Below are positions 18,834-26,177 of a stretch of 64,000 nucleotides of DNA, in pieces. The notes under the pieces were generated by a model. It was not told the origin of the DNA. It saw only the letters and a program-made list of their open reading frames with translations, and made no database searches. The stretch is from Gammaproteobacteria bacterium (GTDB lineage Bacteria; Pseudomonadota; Gammaproteobacteria; Ga0077536). A program made the position numbers and the translations under genes. The number at the start of each line of letters is the position of its first letter. Position 1 is the stretch's first letter. The DNA lies in the NCBI GenBank assembly GCA_024234975.1, contig JACKNH010000007.1, positions 124,001 to 188,000 of the forward strand, read 5' to 3'.

Positions 18834-21800
18834 TCAATGAAAATTCCGCGAACTGGTGGCAAGTTTCCCCAGCAGGACGGAATAGTCGTGCAACTGGTGG
18901 GCGATGACATGCACCACATCGCCTTCACGCTGCACCTCACCGGACACCGCCAACAGGCGTGAATGCAGCAGTTCCCGCCGTTGTCGTTCCACCAGCGAAG
19001 ACCAGACAATCAGGTTAATCAAGCCGGTCTCATCTTCCAGGGTCACAAAGACCACCCCGGTGGCGGTACCGGGCCGTTGGCGTGAAATCACCAGCCCGCA
19101 GGTCAGAACCGCCGTGCCATGGCCTGTTTCGGTGATGTCAGTCGCCGACAGCATCCGCCGCCGGTTCAGACGCGGCCGCAACAGGCTGAGTGGGTGGCGC
19201 CCCAGCGGCAGGCCCAGCCAGCTGTAATCGGCCACGATATCCTCACCCTCGCGTGGTCGGCGCAGCATGGGTTCCCCTTCGCGGATTTGCGCTGCGGGCA
19301 ACACCGGCAAGGCGGGGGAAACGCCCAGGGCGTCCCAACCGGCGCGATGCCGATGACCACTCAAGCCATTCAATGCGCCGGCCCGGGCCAGCGCCCGCAC
19401 CTCGGCCTGGTTCAACCGCGCACGGTCATGCAATGCCTGCGCGGTGGCAAAACCGCCGCCACTGGCGCGTGACTCGACCAACCGCCGCGCGCTGGCTTCG
19501 GCCAGCCCACGGATCATCCGCAGCCCCAGACGCACGCTGGCAGGCCGGCCTTCCAGTGTGCAATCCCAGTCGCTGGCATTGACGTCCGGCGCAAGTACCA
19601 CCACGTCATGGCGACGCGCATCCTGGACCAACTGCGATGGGGCGTAGAAACCCATGGGCTGACTGTTCAACAGCGCGGCGGTGAAGGCCGCCGGCTTGTG
19701 ACATTTCAGCCAGGCCGAGACATAGGCCAGCAACGCGAAACTCGCCGAGTGCGATTCCGGGAAACCGTATTCGCCAAAGCCCTGGATCTGGTTGAAGATG
19801 CGCGTCGCGAATTCGGTGCTGTAACCGCGGGCGCGCATGCCGTCGAACAGGCGGGCACGGAATTTCTCTATGCCGCCGTTGCGCTTCCAGGTGGCCATCG
19901 CCCGCCGCAACTGGTCGGCCTCGCCCGGTGTGAAGCCGGCCGCGACCACCGCCAGCCGCATCACCTGTTCCTGGAACAGCGGCACCCCCAGCGTCCGCTG
20001 CAAAACCTCGCGCACGGCTTCACTGGGATATTCGACCGCCTCTTCACCGTTACGCCGACGCAGATAGGGATGGACCATTTCGCCCTGAATGGGCCCGGGC
20101 CGGATGAGCGCGACTTCAATCACCAGGTCATAGAAGCAACGCGGCCGCAACCGCGGCAACATGGCCATCTGCGCGCGCGATTCGATCTGGAATACGCCAA
20201 CGGTGTCGGCGCGCTGGATCATCGCATAGGTAACGGGGTCCTCAGCCGGGACCGTGGCCATGGTCAGCTGCTCACCGTCACTGCCGGCGACAAGTTCAAA
20301 GGTACGCTTGATAGCCGTCAGCATGCCCAGACACAGGCAGTCCACCTTCAGCAGACCCAGGGTTTCCAGGTCATCCTTGTCCCATTGCAGCACCGTGCGA
20401 TCAGCCATGGCGGCGTTCTCCACCGGCACCAGGCTGGCCAGCGGTTCATCGGCAATCACGAACCCGCCGACATGTTGCGACAGGTGGCGGGGGAAGCCGA
20501 TGAGCGTCCGCACCAAAGACAGCAAACGCAGGCTGACCGGCTGGTTCGGATCCAGTCCCGCCAGCCGCAGGCGCTCCGCCATCGCGGCTTCGTCATCCCA
20601 CCAATAGATGTCCCGCGCCAGCCGATCGACCTGCTCCAGTGAAAGCCCGAGCGCCTTGCCGACATCACGCACCGCGCTGCGCGCCTTGTAGGTGATCACC
20701 GTAGCCGCCAGCGCCGCGCGCTCGCGCCCATACTTGCGGTAGATGTACTGGATGACTTCTTCACGCCGTTCGTGTTCGAAATCGATGTCGATGTCCGGCG
20801 GCTCGTTGCGCTCGCGCGAGATGAAGCGTTCGAACAAGACCTCGATCCGCGCCGGATCGACCTCGGTGATGCCCAGACAGAAGCACACCGCGGAATTGGC
20901 CGCCGAGCCACGGCCCTGGCACAGGATGTGCCGCGAACGCGCGTAGCGCACGATGTCATACACGGTCAGAAAATAGGATTCGTATTGCAACTCGGCGATC
21001 AACTCGAGTTCGCGTTCGATCTGGTTGCGTAGTGCGGTGCTGATGCCCTGCGGCCAGCGTCGCCCGATGCCGGCTTCGGTCAACCGTCGCAGATAGCTGG
21101 CGGGTGTTTCCTCGCACGGCACGATCTCACGCGGATAGCGGTAACGCAGTTCGCGCAGATTGAACCGGCAACGCCCGGCAATCACCAGGGTCTCGGCCAG
21201 CAATGCGGCGGGATAGAGTTTCGCCAGGTGGGCGCGCCGGCGCAGGTGTCGCTCGGCATTGGCGCAGAGCGCAAACCCGGCCTCGGCCACCGTGGTCTTC
21301 AACGCGATGGCGGTCAGCACATCGGCCAATACCTTGCGATCACGCTGATGCATGTGAACGTTGCCGGCGGCGACCAGTGGCAGGCCGTAGCGCTGTCCGC
21401 AGGCCGCAAGCTGCGCGAGCGCTGTCTGGTCCAGGCCGCTGCGCAACAACTCCACCGCGATCCACGCCCTTCCGGCAAAGGCGCGCTGCAACCATGCCGC
21501 GACGGTTTCATTGATCGCCTGCGGATCGGGCAACCACAGCAACAGACAGCCTTCGGCCAGTGCGGCCACGTCTTCGGCGGTGGCGATGTAGTGGCCTTTT
21601 TCCGCCCGCCGGCGGGCACGGGTGATCAACGTGCACAACGCCCGATAGGCCGGGTACTCGGGCGCCAGCAGAACCAGGTGAGTGCCATCGACCAGCCGCA
21701 GTTCGCTGCCGATGATGAGGTGCATCCCGCATTCCTCGGCCGCGGCATGGGCGCGGACCACGCCGGCCATCGAACACTCGTCGGTCAACGCCACCGCCCG

Positions 21801-21926
21801 GTAACCCAGCGCCTGCGCCCGCCGCACCAGTTCCTCGGGATGTGAAGCGCCGCGCAGGAATGAGAAGTTGCTCAGGCAGTGCAACTCGGCATAGGCGGGG
21901 GAAGCGGTGGAGGAGGATTCCGACAT
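18834..21926 (-). CDS. dnaE2: Error-prone DNA polymerase DnaE2 (ImuC)
   Basis: The 1030-residue alpha-subunit-like polymerase has an N-terminal PHP domain (YAELHCLSNFSFLRGASHPE, VALTDECSMAG), a palm with the catalytic aspartates in PPDIDIDFEHERREE, the polIII finger/helix-hairpin-helix region, and a C-terminal OB fold (GLVISRQRPGTATGVVFVTLEDE). DnaE2 performs SOS-induced translesion synthesis and needs ImuA and ImuB, which are encoded nearby. The ATG at 21926 is chosen because the conserved PHP start follows 11 residues later. A LexA box ends one base upstream of this ATG, leaving no room for a ribosome binding site. An in-frame TTG at 21962 would put the box inside the coding region and is less likely. 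Confidence 0.96.
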   Translation of the reverse strand: MSESSSTASPAYAELHCLSNFSFLRGASHPEELVRRAQALGYRAVALTDECSMAGVVRAHAAAEECGMHLIIGSELRLVDGTHLVLLAPEYPAYRALCTLITRARRRAEKGHYIATAEDVAALAEGCLLLWLPDPQAINETVAAWLQRAFAGRAWIAVELLRSGLDQTALAQLAACGQRYGLPLVAAGNVHMHQRDRKVLADVLTAIALKTTVAEAGFALCANAERHLRRRAHLAKLYPAALLAETLVIAGRCRFNLRELRYRYPREIVPCEETPASYLRRLTEAGIGRRWPQGISTALRNQIERELELIAELQYESYFLTVYDIVRYARSRHILCQGRGSAANSAVCFCLGITEVDPARIEVLFERFISRERNEPPDIDIDFEHERREEVIQYIYRKYGRERAALAATVITYKARSAVRDVGKALGLSLEQVDRLARDIYWWDDEAAMAERLRLAGLDPNQPVSLRLLSLVRTLIGFPRHLSQHVGGFVIADEPLASLVPVENAAMADRTVLQWDKDDLETLGLLKVDCLCLGMLTAIKRTFELVAGSDGEQLTMATVPAEDPVTYAMIQRADTVGVFQIESRAQMAMLPRLRPRCFYDLVIEVALIRPGPIQGEMVHPYLRRRNGEEAVEYPSEAVREVLQRTLGVPLFQEQVMRLAVVAAGFTPGEADQLRRAMATWKRNGGIEKFRARLFDGMRARGYSTEFATRIFNQIQGFGEYGFPESHSASFALLAYVSAWLKCHKPAAFTAALLNSQPMGFYAPSQLVQDARRHDVVVLAPDVNASDWDCTLEGRPASVRLGLRMIRGLAEASARRLVESRASGGGFATAQALHDRARLNQAEVRALARAGALNGLSGHRHRAGWDALGVSPALPVLPAAQIREGEPMLRRPREGEDIVADYSWLGLPLGRHPLSLLRPRLNRRRMLSATDITETGHGTAVLTCGLVISRQRPGTATGVVFVTLEDETGLINLIVWSSLVERQRRELLHSRLLAVSGEVQREGDVVHVIAHQLHDYSVLLGKLATSSRNFH

Positions 21927-21927
21927 A

Positions 21928-21943
21928 CTGTATGTATATACAG
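21928..21943. promoter_or_regulatory. LexA (SOS) box of dnaE2
   Basis: CTGTATGTATATACAG is a perfect CTGT-N8-ACAG SOS box. On the minus strand it holds a TATACA -10-like hexamer whose expected start site falls on the A of the dnaE2 ATG (21926); TTGCCG lies 18 bp upstream of that hexamer. Its only intergenic neighbour on the other side is the plus-strand gene starting at 22042, about 100 bp away, so one operator could control both genes. Confidence 0.92.
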
Positions 21944-22041
21944 TTACTGACCTTGTCGGCAAGCCGTCCTGCGAGCGCCGGGTTCCGGGAATGTCGGCCC
22001 CTATGGCTCAACCGGCGGAAATGCCGGCCGCTATCAACGAC

Positions 22042-22533
22042 ATGCATCACCTCACCTCTTTCCGTGGCCTCATTCGCGTCTGCACCGGCCTGCTGCTGCT
22101 GGGTCTGGCCGCTACTGCCGCGGCCGACTTCCGCGGTGACGCCGCGGCCGTCGCGCACAAGGCGCGGATGCTGGCCATGCAGCCGCTGCGACTGCTGTAT
22201 GGCCCCAGCCAGCCGGAGTTGCCTGATTATCTCGACCTGGACGGGATGGACCCGGCGGAAGTCGACCTGCGACTGTGCGGCGATCTGTATCAGCGCCGCC
22301 AGGTCTTGCTGCGCCAGACCCTGGATTACGTGCCGGCTTACCTGGATGACCCGCGCAACGCCACCGCCATGGTCGTCACCACCATGGGCACCACACCGAT
22401 CTATTTCTATTACCTGGGCTTCACTGCCTTGCAGGACTACCAGCGCGCCCAGCGCAACGTCGCCATCGAGGCTGAACTGGATGCGTTGAGGCGAGCCGCC
22501 GCGGCACTGGACTGCTTCGTCACCGCGCATTAA
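22042..22533 (+). CDS. Small secreted protein of unknown function, divergent from dnaE2
   Basis: The 163-residue product starts with a signal peptide (MHHLTSFRGLIRVCTGLLLL then GLAATAAAD). The mature domain is helical with the segments PLRLLYGPSQPELPDYLDLDG and LRLCGDLYQRRQVLLRQTLDY; two cysteines (LCGDLY, LDCFVTAH) could pair. I do not recognise the family. The frame is open from 21907, across the LexA box and dnaE2 start, but the ATG at 22042 gives the only sensible signal peptide. It sits divergently from dnaE2 and could share its SOS operator. The tandem repeat starts one base after its stop codon. Confidence 0.7.
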   Translation: MHHLTSFRGLIRVCTGLLLLGLAATAAADFRGDAAAVAHKARMLAMQPLRLLYGPSQPELPDYLDLDGMDPAEVDLRLCGDLYQRRQVLLRQTLDYVPAYLDDPRNATAMVVTTMGTTPIYFYYLGFTALQDYQRAQRNVAIEAELDALRRAAAALDCFVTAH

Positions 22534-22534
22534 G

Positions 22535-22880
22535 TCCGCGAGGCGGCGCATGGCTTCGTTGCGCGGTGCTCGGCCGCTCGCCTATCCCACCTGATATGTC
22601 TCGCGCCCTGCGCGCCGTGCGCCTCGCCCTGCATCCACCTCGCGAACTTAATCGGGCTCCGCGAGGCGGCGCATGGCTTCGTTGCGCGGTGCTCGGCCGC
22701 TCGCCTATCCCACCTGATATGTCTCGCGCCCTGCGCGCCGTGCGCCTCGCCCTGCATCCACCTCGCGAACTTAATCGGGCTCCGCGAGGCGGCGCATGGC
22801 TTCGTTGCGCGGTGCTCGGCCGCTCGCCTATCCCACCTGATATGTCTCGCGCCCTGCATCCACCTCGTGAGCCTGATGGG
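22535..22880. repeat. Tandem repeat, 123-bp unit, 2.8 copies
   Basis: Copies begin at 22535, 22658 and 22781, each with TCCGCGAGGCGGCGCATGGC. Copies 1 and 2 look identical over 123 bp. Copy 3 has lost 21 bp, at a point where the hexamer GCCCTG occurs on both sides of the deletion, and then diverges after about 22865. Each unit contains short hairpins (GCGCA/TGCGC around a 9-nt loop, and CCTCGCG/CGCGAGG across the unit junction). The near identity shows recent amplification or continuing homogenisation. Confidence 0.93.
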
Positions 22881-22886
22881 AGATTC

Positions 22887-23089
22887 CGCTGAATCGCTGT
22901 GCGGGATTCCGCTTAACGTATAGCGCAGAGGTTGGCCATTGGATCTGTCTGGTCAGGACCGTGCGAGGCAGGGATGCCGAGCCCGAGCGTACACGGACGT
23001 ATTCACAGCGAGTCCTGACCAGACAGATCCAATGGCCAACCGCCCACCCACGCCCCATCCATAGCGGAATCCCGCACAGCGACTCAGCG
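22887..23089. repeat. Nested inverted-repeat element, about 203 bp
   Basis: An inner pair of perfect 30-bp arms (22930-22959 and 23012-23041) surrounds a 52-bp spacer. An outer pair of 27-bp arms (22887-22913 and 23063-23089, one mismatch) surrounds the inner pair with 16- and 21-bp linkers. The spacer holds a small GGCA-GGGA-TGCC hairpin. There is no transposase inside. The structure resembles a miniature inverted-repeat element or a large cruciform/RNA hairpin. It lies 32 bp beyond the imuB stop, so imuAB transcripts would carry it at their 3' end. Confidence 0.9.
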
Positions 23090-23121
23090 CGCGAGATACT
23101 GCAAGGCCTCGTTGCAACCGT

Positions 23122-24714
23122 TCACTCAAACCAACCATGCAGAAACCATTGTCCCTGCGCGCGCAGATCACGGAATAACCAGCAGCACCCGCCGGCCGGC
23201 GCCTGTGCCCGGTAGTAGTCGCGGCCAACCGGCTGCTCATCCCACCAGCCGCTTTCAATGCGTTCACCCTCGCCCAGCAGCCGGTATCCCGTCGGCGCTC
23301 CGGCTTCTCCGGCGGGCAGTGACAGCGGTGTCTTCAGGAGCCATGCCGGCCGTGGCGGCAGCGGGGGCGGACATTCCGGTCTGCCCGCAGCCAGGCCGCA
23401 GGACCAGCGCGAGGCATGTTCAGGCCGGTGCTCCGGGCAACTGCTGACGCCACCCACACTGGCCATGCCCAGTCTTGCCGTCAGCCTGTCCACCAGCGCC
23501 GCCACCCGGGCCTGTTCCTGCTGGGGCGTGAACAACACCGGCTGACGCAATTGCTCGGCCACCTTGCCGGCCTGGAACAGCGTCGCGCTACCGGCCACCG
23601 CCAACCTGACCTGCTCGACCCGCAGTCGCAGTTCGATGACCGGTGAGGTCAGCGTATGGGTGCTCAACTTCTCCGCCAATACCCGCAGCATCAGCGCGCT
23701 GTCCGCCTGCGGCTGCGACAGGCGCAGGGCGAAGGATTGCCGCCGGCGGGTATCGTCGATCAGTGTCCACTCAAGCAGCTCGGTCACCGCGCAACGGGCG
23801 CGCAGATAGCCCTGCAGCGCCACCAGCAGCGGCTCGGCGGCTGCCAGCAGCAAAGCGGTATTGCGGGCGCCCCATGGCAGCTGTGCGTCGACTGAGAACA
23901 CATCAGGCAATGGCACCGAGGCACGTGGTTCGTCACGCCGGCCCGTCAACGTATCCAGCCGCTCCAGCAGGGACGCGCCACAACGCCGGCCGAGATCGGC
24001 CCGTGGCAGGCGCAGACATTCGCGCAGCGTGCCCACCCCGATATCGTGCAAGGCCTGGCAGGTTCTGGCCGGCAGCCCCAGCCCCTCGACCGGCAGCCCG
24101 CCCAGCAGTGGCAACAGTTCGTCGAGCGTCGCCACCGGTTCATCGATGCCGTGGCGCGCCAGCAGCATGGCCGCGGCCGGTAGCGGCGCCACCGCCAGCC
24201 GGGCCTGGCAACGTTGCCCGGCCAGATCCTCGCGCAGCCGCGCCAGCAGTGCAGTGATTCCGCCGAACAGGTGCAGGCTGCCGCCTATCTCCAACAGCAG
24301 TCCCTGTGGCTCCAGGCTGACCTGCGGAGTGAACTGCTGCGCCCATAGCGCCAGACCGTTCAGCAACCCGGCCTCGGCCCGTTCATCACGCAACATGATC
24401 ATCAGTTCGGTCAGGGCGCAGGCGGCGCTGGTACGCATGCCGGCCACGACCCCCGCGCGCAAGGCCGCCGGGTTGGCCGCCACCACCTGTTGCCGGGCGC
24501 CCAGGCCACTGGCGATGACCGCGGCCACCTCGCCTGTTGCCAGCAGATTCAACGCCCGCAAGGGCAGCTCGTGCAGATGGATGGCCAGCCACAATTGGCC
24601 GGTGCGTACAGCGGTCTTCGCCTGAGGAACGACACGGCGCCGACGGGTACGCGGTTGCGCCGGCATCGGCCATGGCAGTTCCAGTGAAGCGTGGTCGATC
24701 GGGCCGGACTTCAC
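23122..24714 (-). CDS. imuB: ImuB, inactive Y-family polymerase-like SOS mutasome protein
   Basis: The 530-residue protein has the ImuB pattern: an N-terminal Y-family-like segment beginning QLWLAIHLHELPLRALNLLA, a long polymerase-like body (GLLLEIGGSLHLFGG, LPVEGLGLPARTCQALHDIGV), and the C-terminal ending WLFRDLRAQGQWFLHGWFE. ImuB proteins lack the catalytic carboxylates and serve as the beta-clamp-binding hub linking ImuA and DnaE2. The GTG at 24714 overlaps the imuA TGA (GTGA) and is preferred; ATG at 24666 is the alternative, and the longer frame to 24801 would overlap imuA by 90 bp. Confidence 0.93.
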   Translation of the reverse strand: MKSGPIDHASLELPWPMPAQPRTRRRRVVPQAKTAVRTGQLWLAIHLHELPLRALNLLATGEVAAVIASGLGARQQVVAANPAALRAGVVAGMRTSAACALTELMIMLRDERAEAGLLNGLALWAQQFTPQVSLEPQGLLLEIGGSLHLFGGITALLARLREDLAGQRCQARLAVAPLPAAAMLLARHGIDEPVATLDELLPLLGGLPVEGLGLPARTCQALHDIGVGTLRECLRLPRADLGRRCGASLLERLDTLTGRRDEPRASVPLPDVFSVDAQLPWGARNTALLLAAAEPLLVALQGYLRARCAVTELLEWTLIDDTRRRQSFALRLSQPQADSALMLRVLAEKLSTHTLTSPVIELRLRVEQVRLAVAGSATLFQAGKVAEQLRQPVLFTPQQEQARVAALVDRLTARLGMASVGGVSSCPEHRPEHASRWSCGLAAGRPECPPPLPPRPAWLLKTPLSLPAGEAGAPTGYRLLGEGERIESGWWDEQPVGRDYYRAQAPAGGCCWLFRDLRAQGQWFLHGWFE

Positions 24715-25328
24715 AGCGTCAGCTCGCAGGCGCCGCCCGCCCAACCGCCGCGGCATTTCAGGACCTCGATATGCAAACCGGTCTGCCGCGGCTGCAGACA
24801 CAGGCGCAGTGCCGCGGGGGAACTCTGCCGCGCCATCGCCAGCGGCCGGTAAAGAATGCCGCAGCTGCCGCTGGTCTCAGCCGCCAGTTGCAGACGCCGC
24901 AAGGCTGGCATGGATGCCGTGCCCAGCCATGCCAGCGCTGCGCCACAGAGTTCGAAGCGCAATGCCTGTTCCAGCGCCCACAATGTTTCCTTGTGCCGCT
25001 GCGCGTGCGATGAGGACAGCCGGATCAGCAGCAGCCGTGAGAGGTCAAGCTGCAATTGCTGCAAGGCCGGTGCATAAGGATCGGCCGGCGGATCGACCCA
25101 TAACAGCCAGCGCCCCGCCTGCTGCAGACGCTGCCAGGCCGGCAGCCACAGCCGCAAGGCGCCGATACCGGTGGCGTCGAGCAGGATTTCGGTCAGCCCG
25201 CCCAACGGCCAGCCGGCTTCCGGCAACAGCGCATCCAGCGCAGGATAACCGGTGCTCAAGCCCGACTGGGCCGGCAGCTGTCCCGCACGCCACAACCCGG
25301 CGTGCGCGATGGGTAAACCTTTCACCAC
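24711..25328 (-). CDS. imuA: ImuA, RecA/SulA-like SOS mutasome protein
   Basis: The 205-residue protein starts with the ImuA-type segment LSTGYPALDALLPEAGWPLGGLTEIL, followed by a RecA-like core (GRWLLWVDPPADPYAPALQQ, then TLWALEQALRFELCGAALAWL) without a canonical Walker A motif. ImuA interacts with ImuB and RecA in DnaE2-dependent mutagenesis. Start is GTG at 25328, 9 bp after the lexA stop; a second GTG follows directly. lexA, imuA and imuB therefore form one LexA-autoregulated operon. Confidence 0.92.
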   Translation of the reverse strand: MVKGLPIAHAGLWRAGQLPAQSGLSTGYPALDALLPEAGWPLGGLTEILLDATGIGALRLWLPAWQRLQQAGRWLLWVDPPADPYAPALQQLQLDLSRLLLIRLSSSHAQRHKETLWALEQALRFELCGAALAWLGTASMPALRRLQLAAETSGSCGILYRPLAMARQSSPAALRLCLQPRQTGLHIEVLKCRGGWAGGACELTL

Positions 25329-25337
25329 GCTGGCTGC

Positions 25338-25952
25338 TCAATCCGTACCCAGACGCAACACACCCACCGCGAGGCCTTCGATCACCAGCGAGCGGGTTTT
25401 CAGATCGATTTCCAGCGGGGCGAAATCCGGGTTCTCGGCCAGCAGCTTCACCTTGTTGCCACGGCGGCGGAACCGTTTGACGGTGACCTCATCATCCAGC
25501 CGGGCGACGACGATCTGGCCATTGGTGGCTTCCGGCGTGGCATGTACCGCCAGCAGGTCGCCATCGAGAATGCCGGCATCGCGCATGCTCATGCCACGTA
25601 CCCGCAGCAGGTAGCTGGCGCGCGGTTTGAACACCGCCGGATCACACGGGCAATGATCCTCGATATGTTCCTGCGCCAGGATCGGCTGACCGGCGGCCAC
25701 CCGGCCGACGATAGGCAACATGCCGCCCGCCACCTGCCCGCCCAGCAGCCTGATGCCGCGCGAGGCGCCCGGTATCAGTTCGATGACACCTTTGCGCGCC
25801 AGCGCCCGCAGATGCTCCTCGGCGGCATTGGCCGAGCGGAAACCGAACCTGGCGGCAATTTCCGCCCGCGTGGGAGGCATGCCGGTTTCGCTGAGGGTCT
25901 TACGGATGAGATCGAATATCTGTTGCTGACGCGGGGTAAACTCTGCGCTCAT
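25338..25952 (-). CDS. lexA: LexA repressor
   Basis: The 204-residue repressor-protease has an N-terminal winged helix (TPRQQQIFDLIRKTLSETG, PTRAEIAARFGFRSANAAEE), the self-cleavage site A87-G88 in GRVAAGQPI, and the catalytic Ser122 (GMSMRDAGI) and Lys159 (VTVKRF). RecA-stimulated autocleavage inactivates it and induces the SOS genes. The ATG at 25952 lies 30 bp downstream of a LexA box. This copy heads the imuA-imuB operon, an arrangement often seen for LexA linked to the mutasome; whether the genome has another lexA cannot be seen here. Confidence 0.97.
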   Translation of the reverse strand: MSAEFTPRQQQIFDLIRKTLSETGMPPTRAEIAARFGFRSANAAEEHLRALARKGVIELIPGASRGIRLLGGQVAGGMLPIVGRVAAGQPILAQEHIEDHCPCDPAVFKPRASYLLRVRGMSMRDAGILDGDLLAVHATPEATNGQIVVARLDDEVTVKRFRRRGNKVKLLAENPDFAPLEIDLKTRSLVIEGLAVGVLRLGTD

Positions 25953-25981
25953 GGCCGGGCCCTTTGGCTGGCGTGAAGATA

Positions 25982-25997
25982 CTGTGATTATATACAG
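25982..25997 (-). promoter_or_regulatory. LexA (SOS) box and -10 element of lexA-imuA-imuB
   Basis: Read on the minus strand, CTGTATATAATCACAG is a CTGT-N8-ACAG box. It contains an exact TATAAT -10 hexamer (25992-25987), so bound LexA would cover the core promoter and repress its own operon. The box ends 30 bp before the lexA ATG. The same 225-bp intergenic region (25953-26177) also serves the divergent idh gene and contains a CGGGAA-CAC-TTCCCG hairpin at 26040-26054. Confidence 0.92.
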
Positions 25998-26177
25998 CCC
26001 CTGTCATCATCGTCATCCGGCCGGCAGTCCCGTTCGGGACGGGAACACTTCCCGCTCGCCGCAGTGCGACGAGCAGGGTCAAACCAGCTAAACTACCCCC
26101 AACCTGTCGCCACCAGGGGGCTTTAATCGGCCAGGGACAGCTTGAATTTCAACGATGAATCGATTGCCACACCGCTC

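Larger units (their letters stand above)
22534..23121. other. 588-bp non-coding gap holding two repeat structures
   Basis: This is the only stretch over 300 bp without a gene. It is almost entirely filled by a 123-bp tandem repeat (22535-22880) and a nested inverted-repeat element (22887-23089). The 3' end of imuB follows at 23122. Open frames on both strands across the tandem repeat are by-products of a unit length divisible by three and are not annotated as genes. Confidence 0.8.

Noticed and set aside
22535..22880. Possible CRISPR array
   Set aside because: Only 2.8 copies with a 123-bp unit and no variable spacers; contiguous tandem repeats, not repeat-spacer units, and no cas genes.
22530..22892. 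Open frames of about 109 residues on both strands over the tandem repeat
   Set aside because: They arise because the repeat unit is 123 bp, a multiple of three; neither has a ribosome site or a recognisable fold, and the minus one runs into the end of a real gene.
22887..23089. Insertion sequence
   Set aside because: No transposase frame between the arms and no obvious target duplication; kept only as a repeat element.
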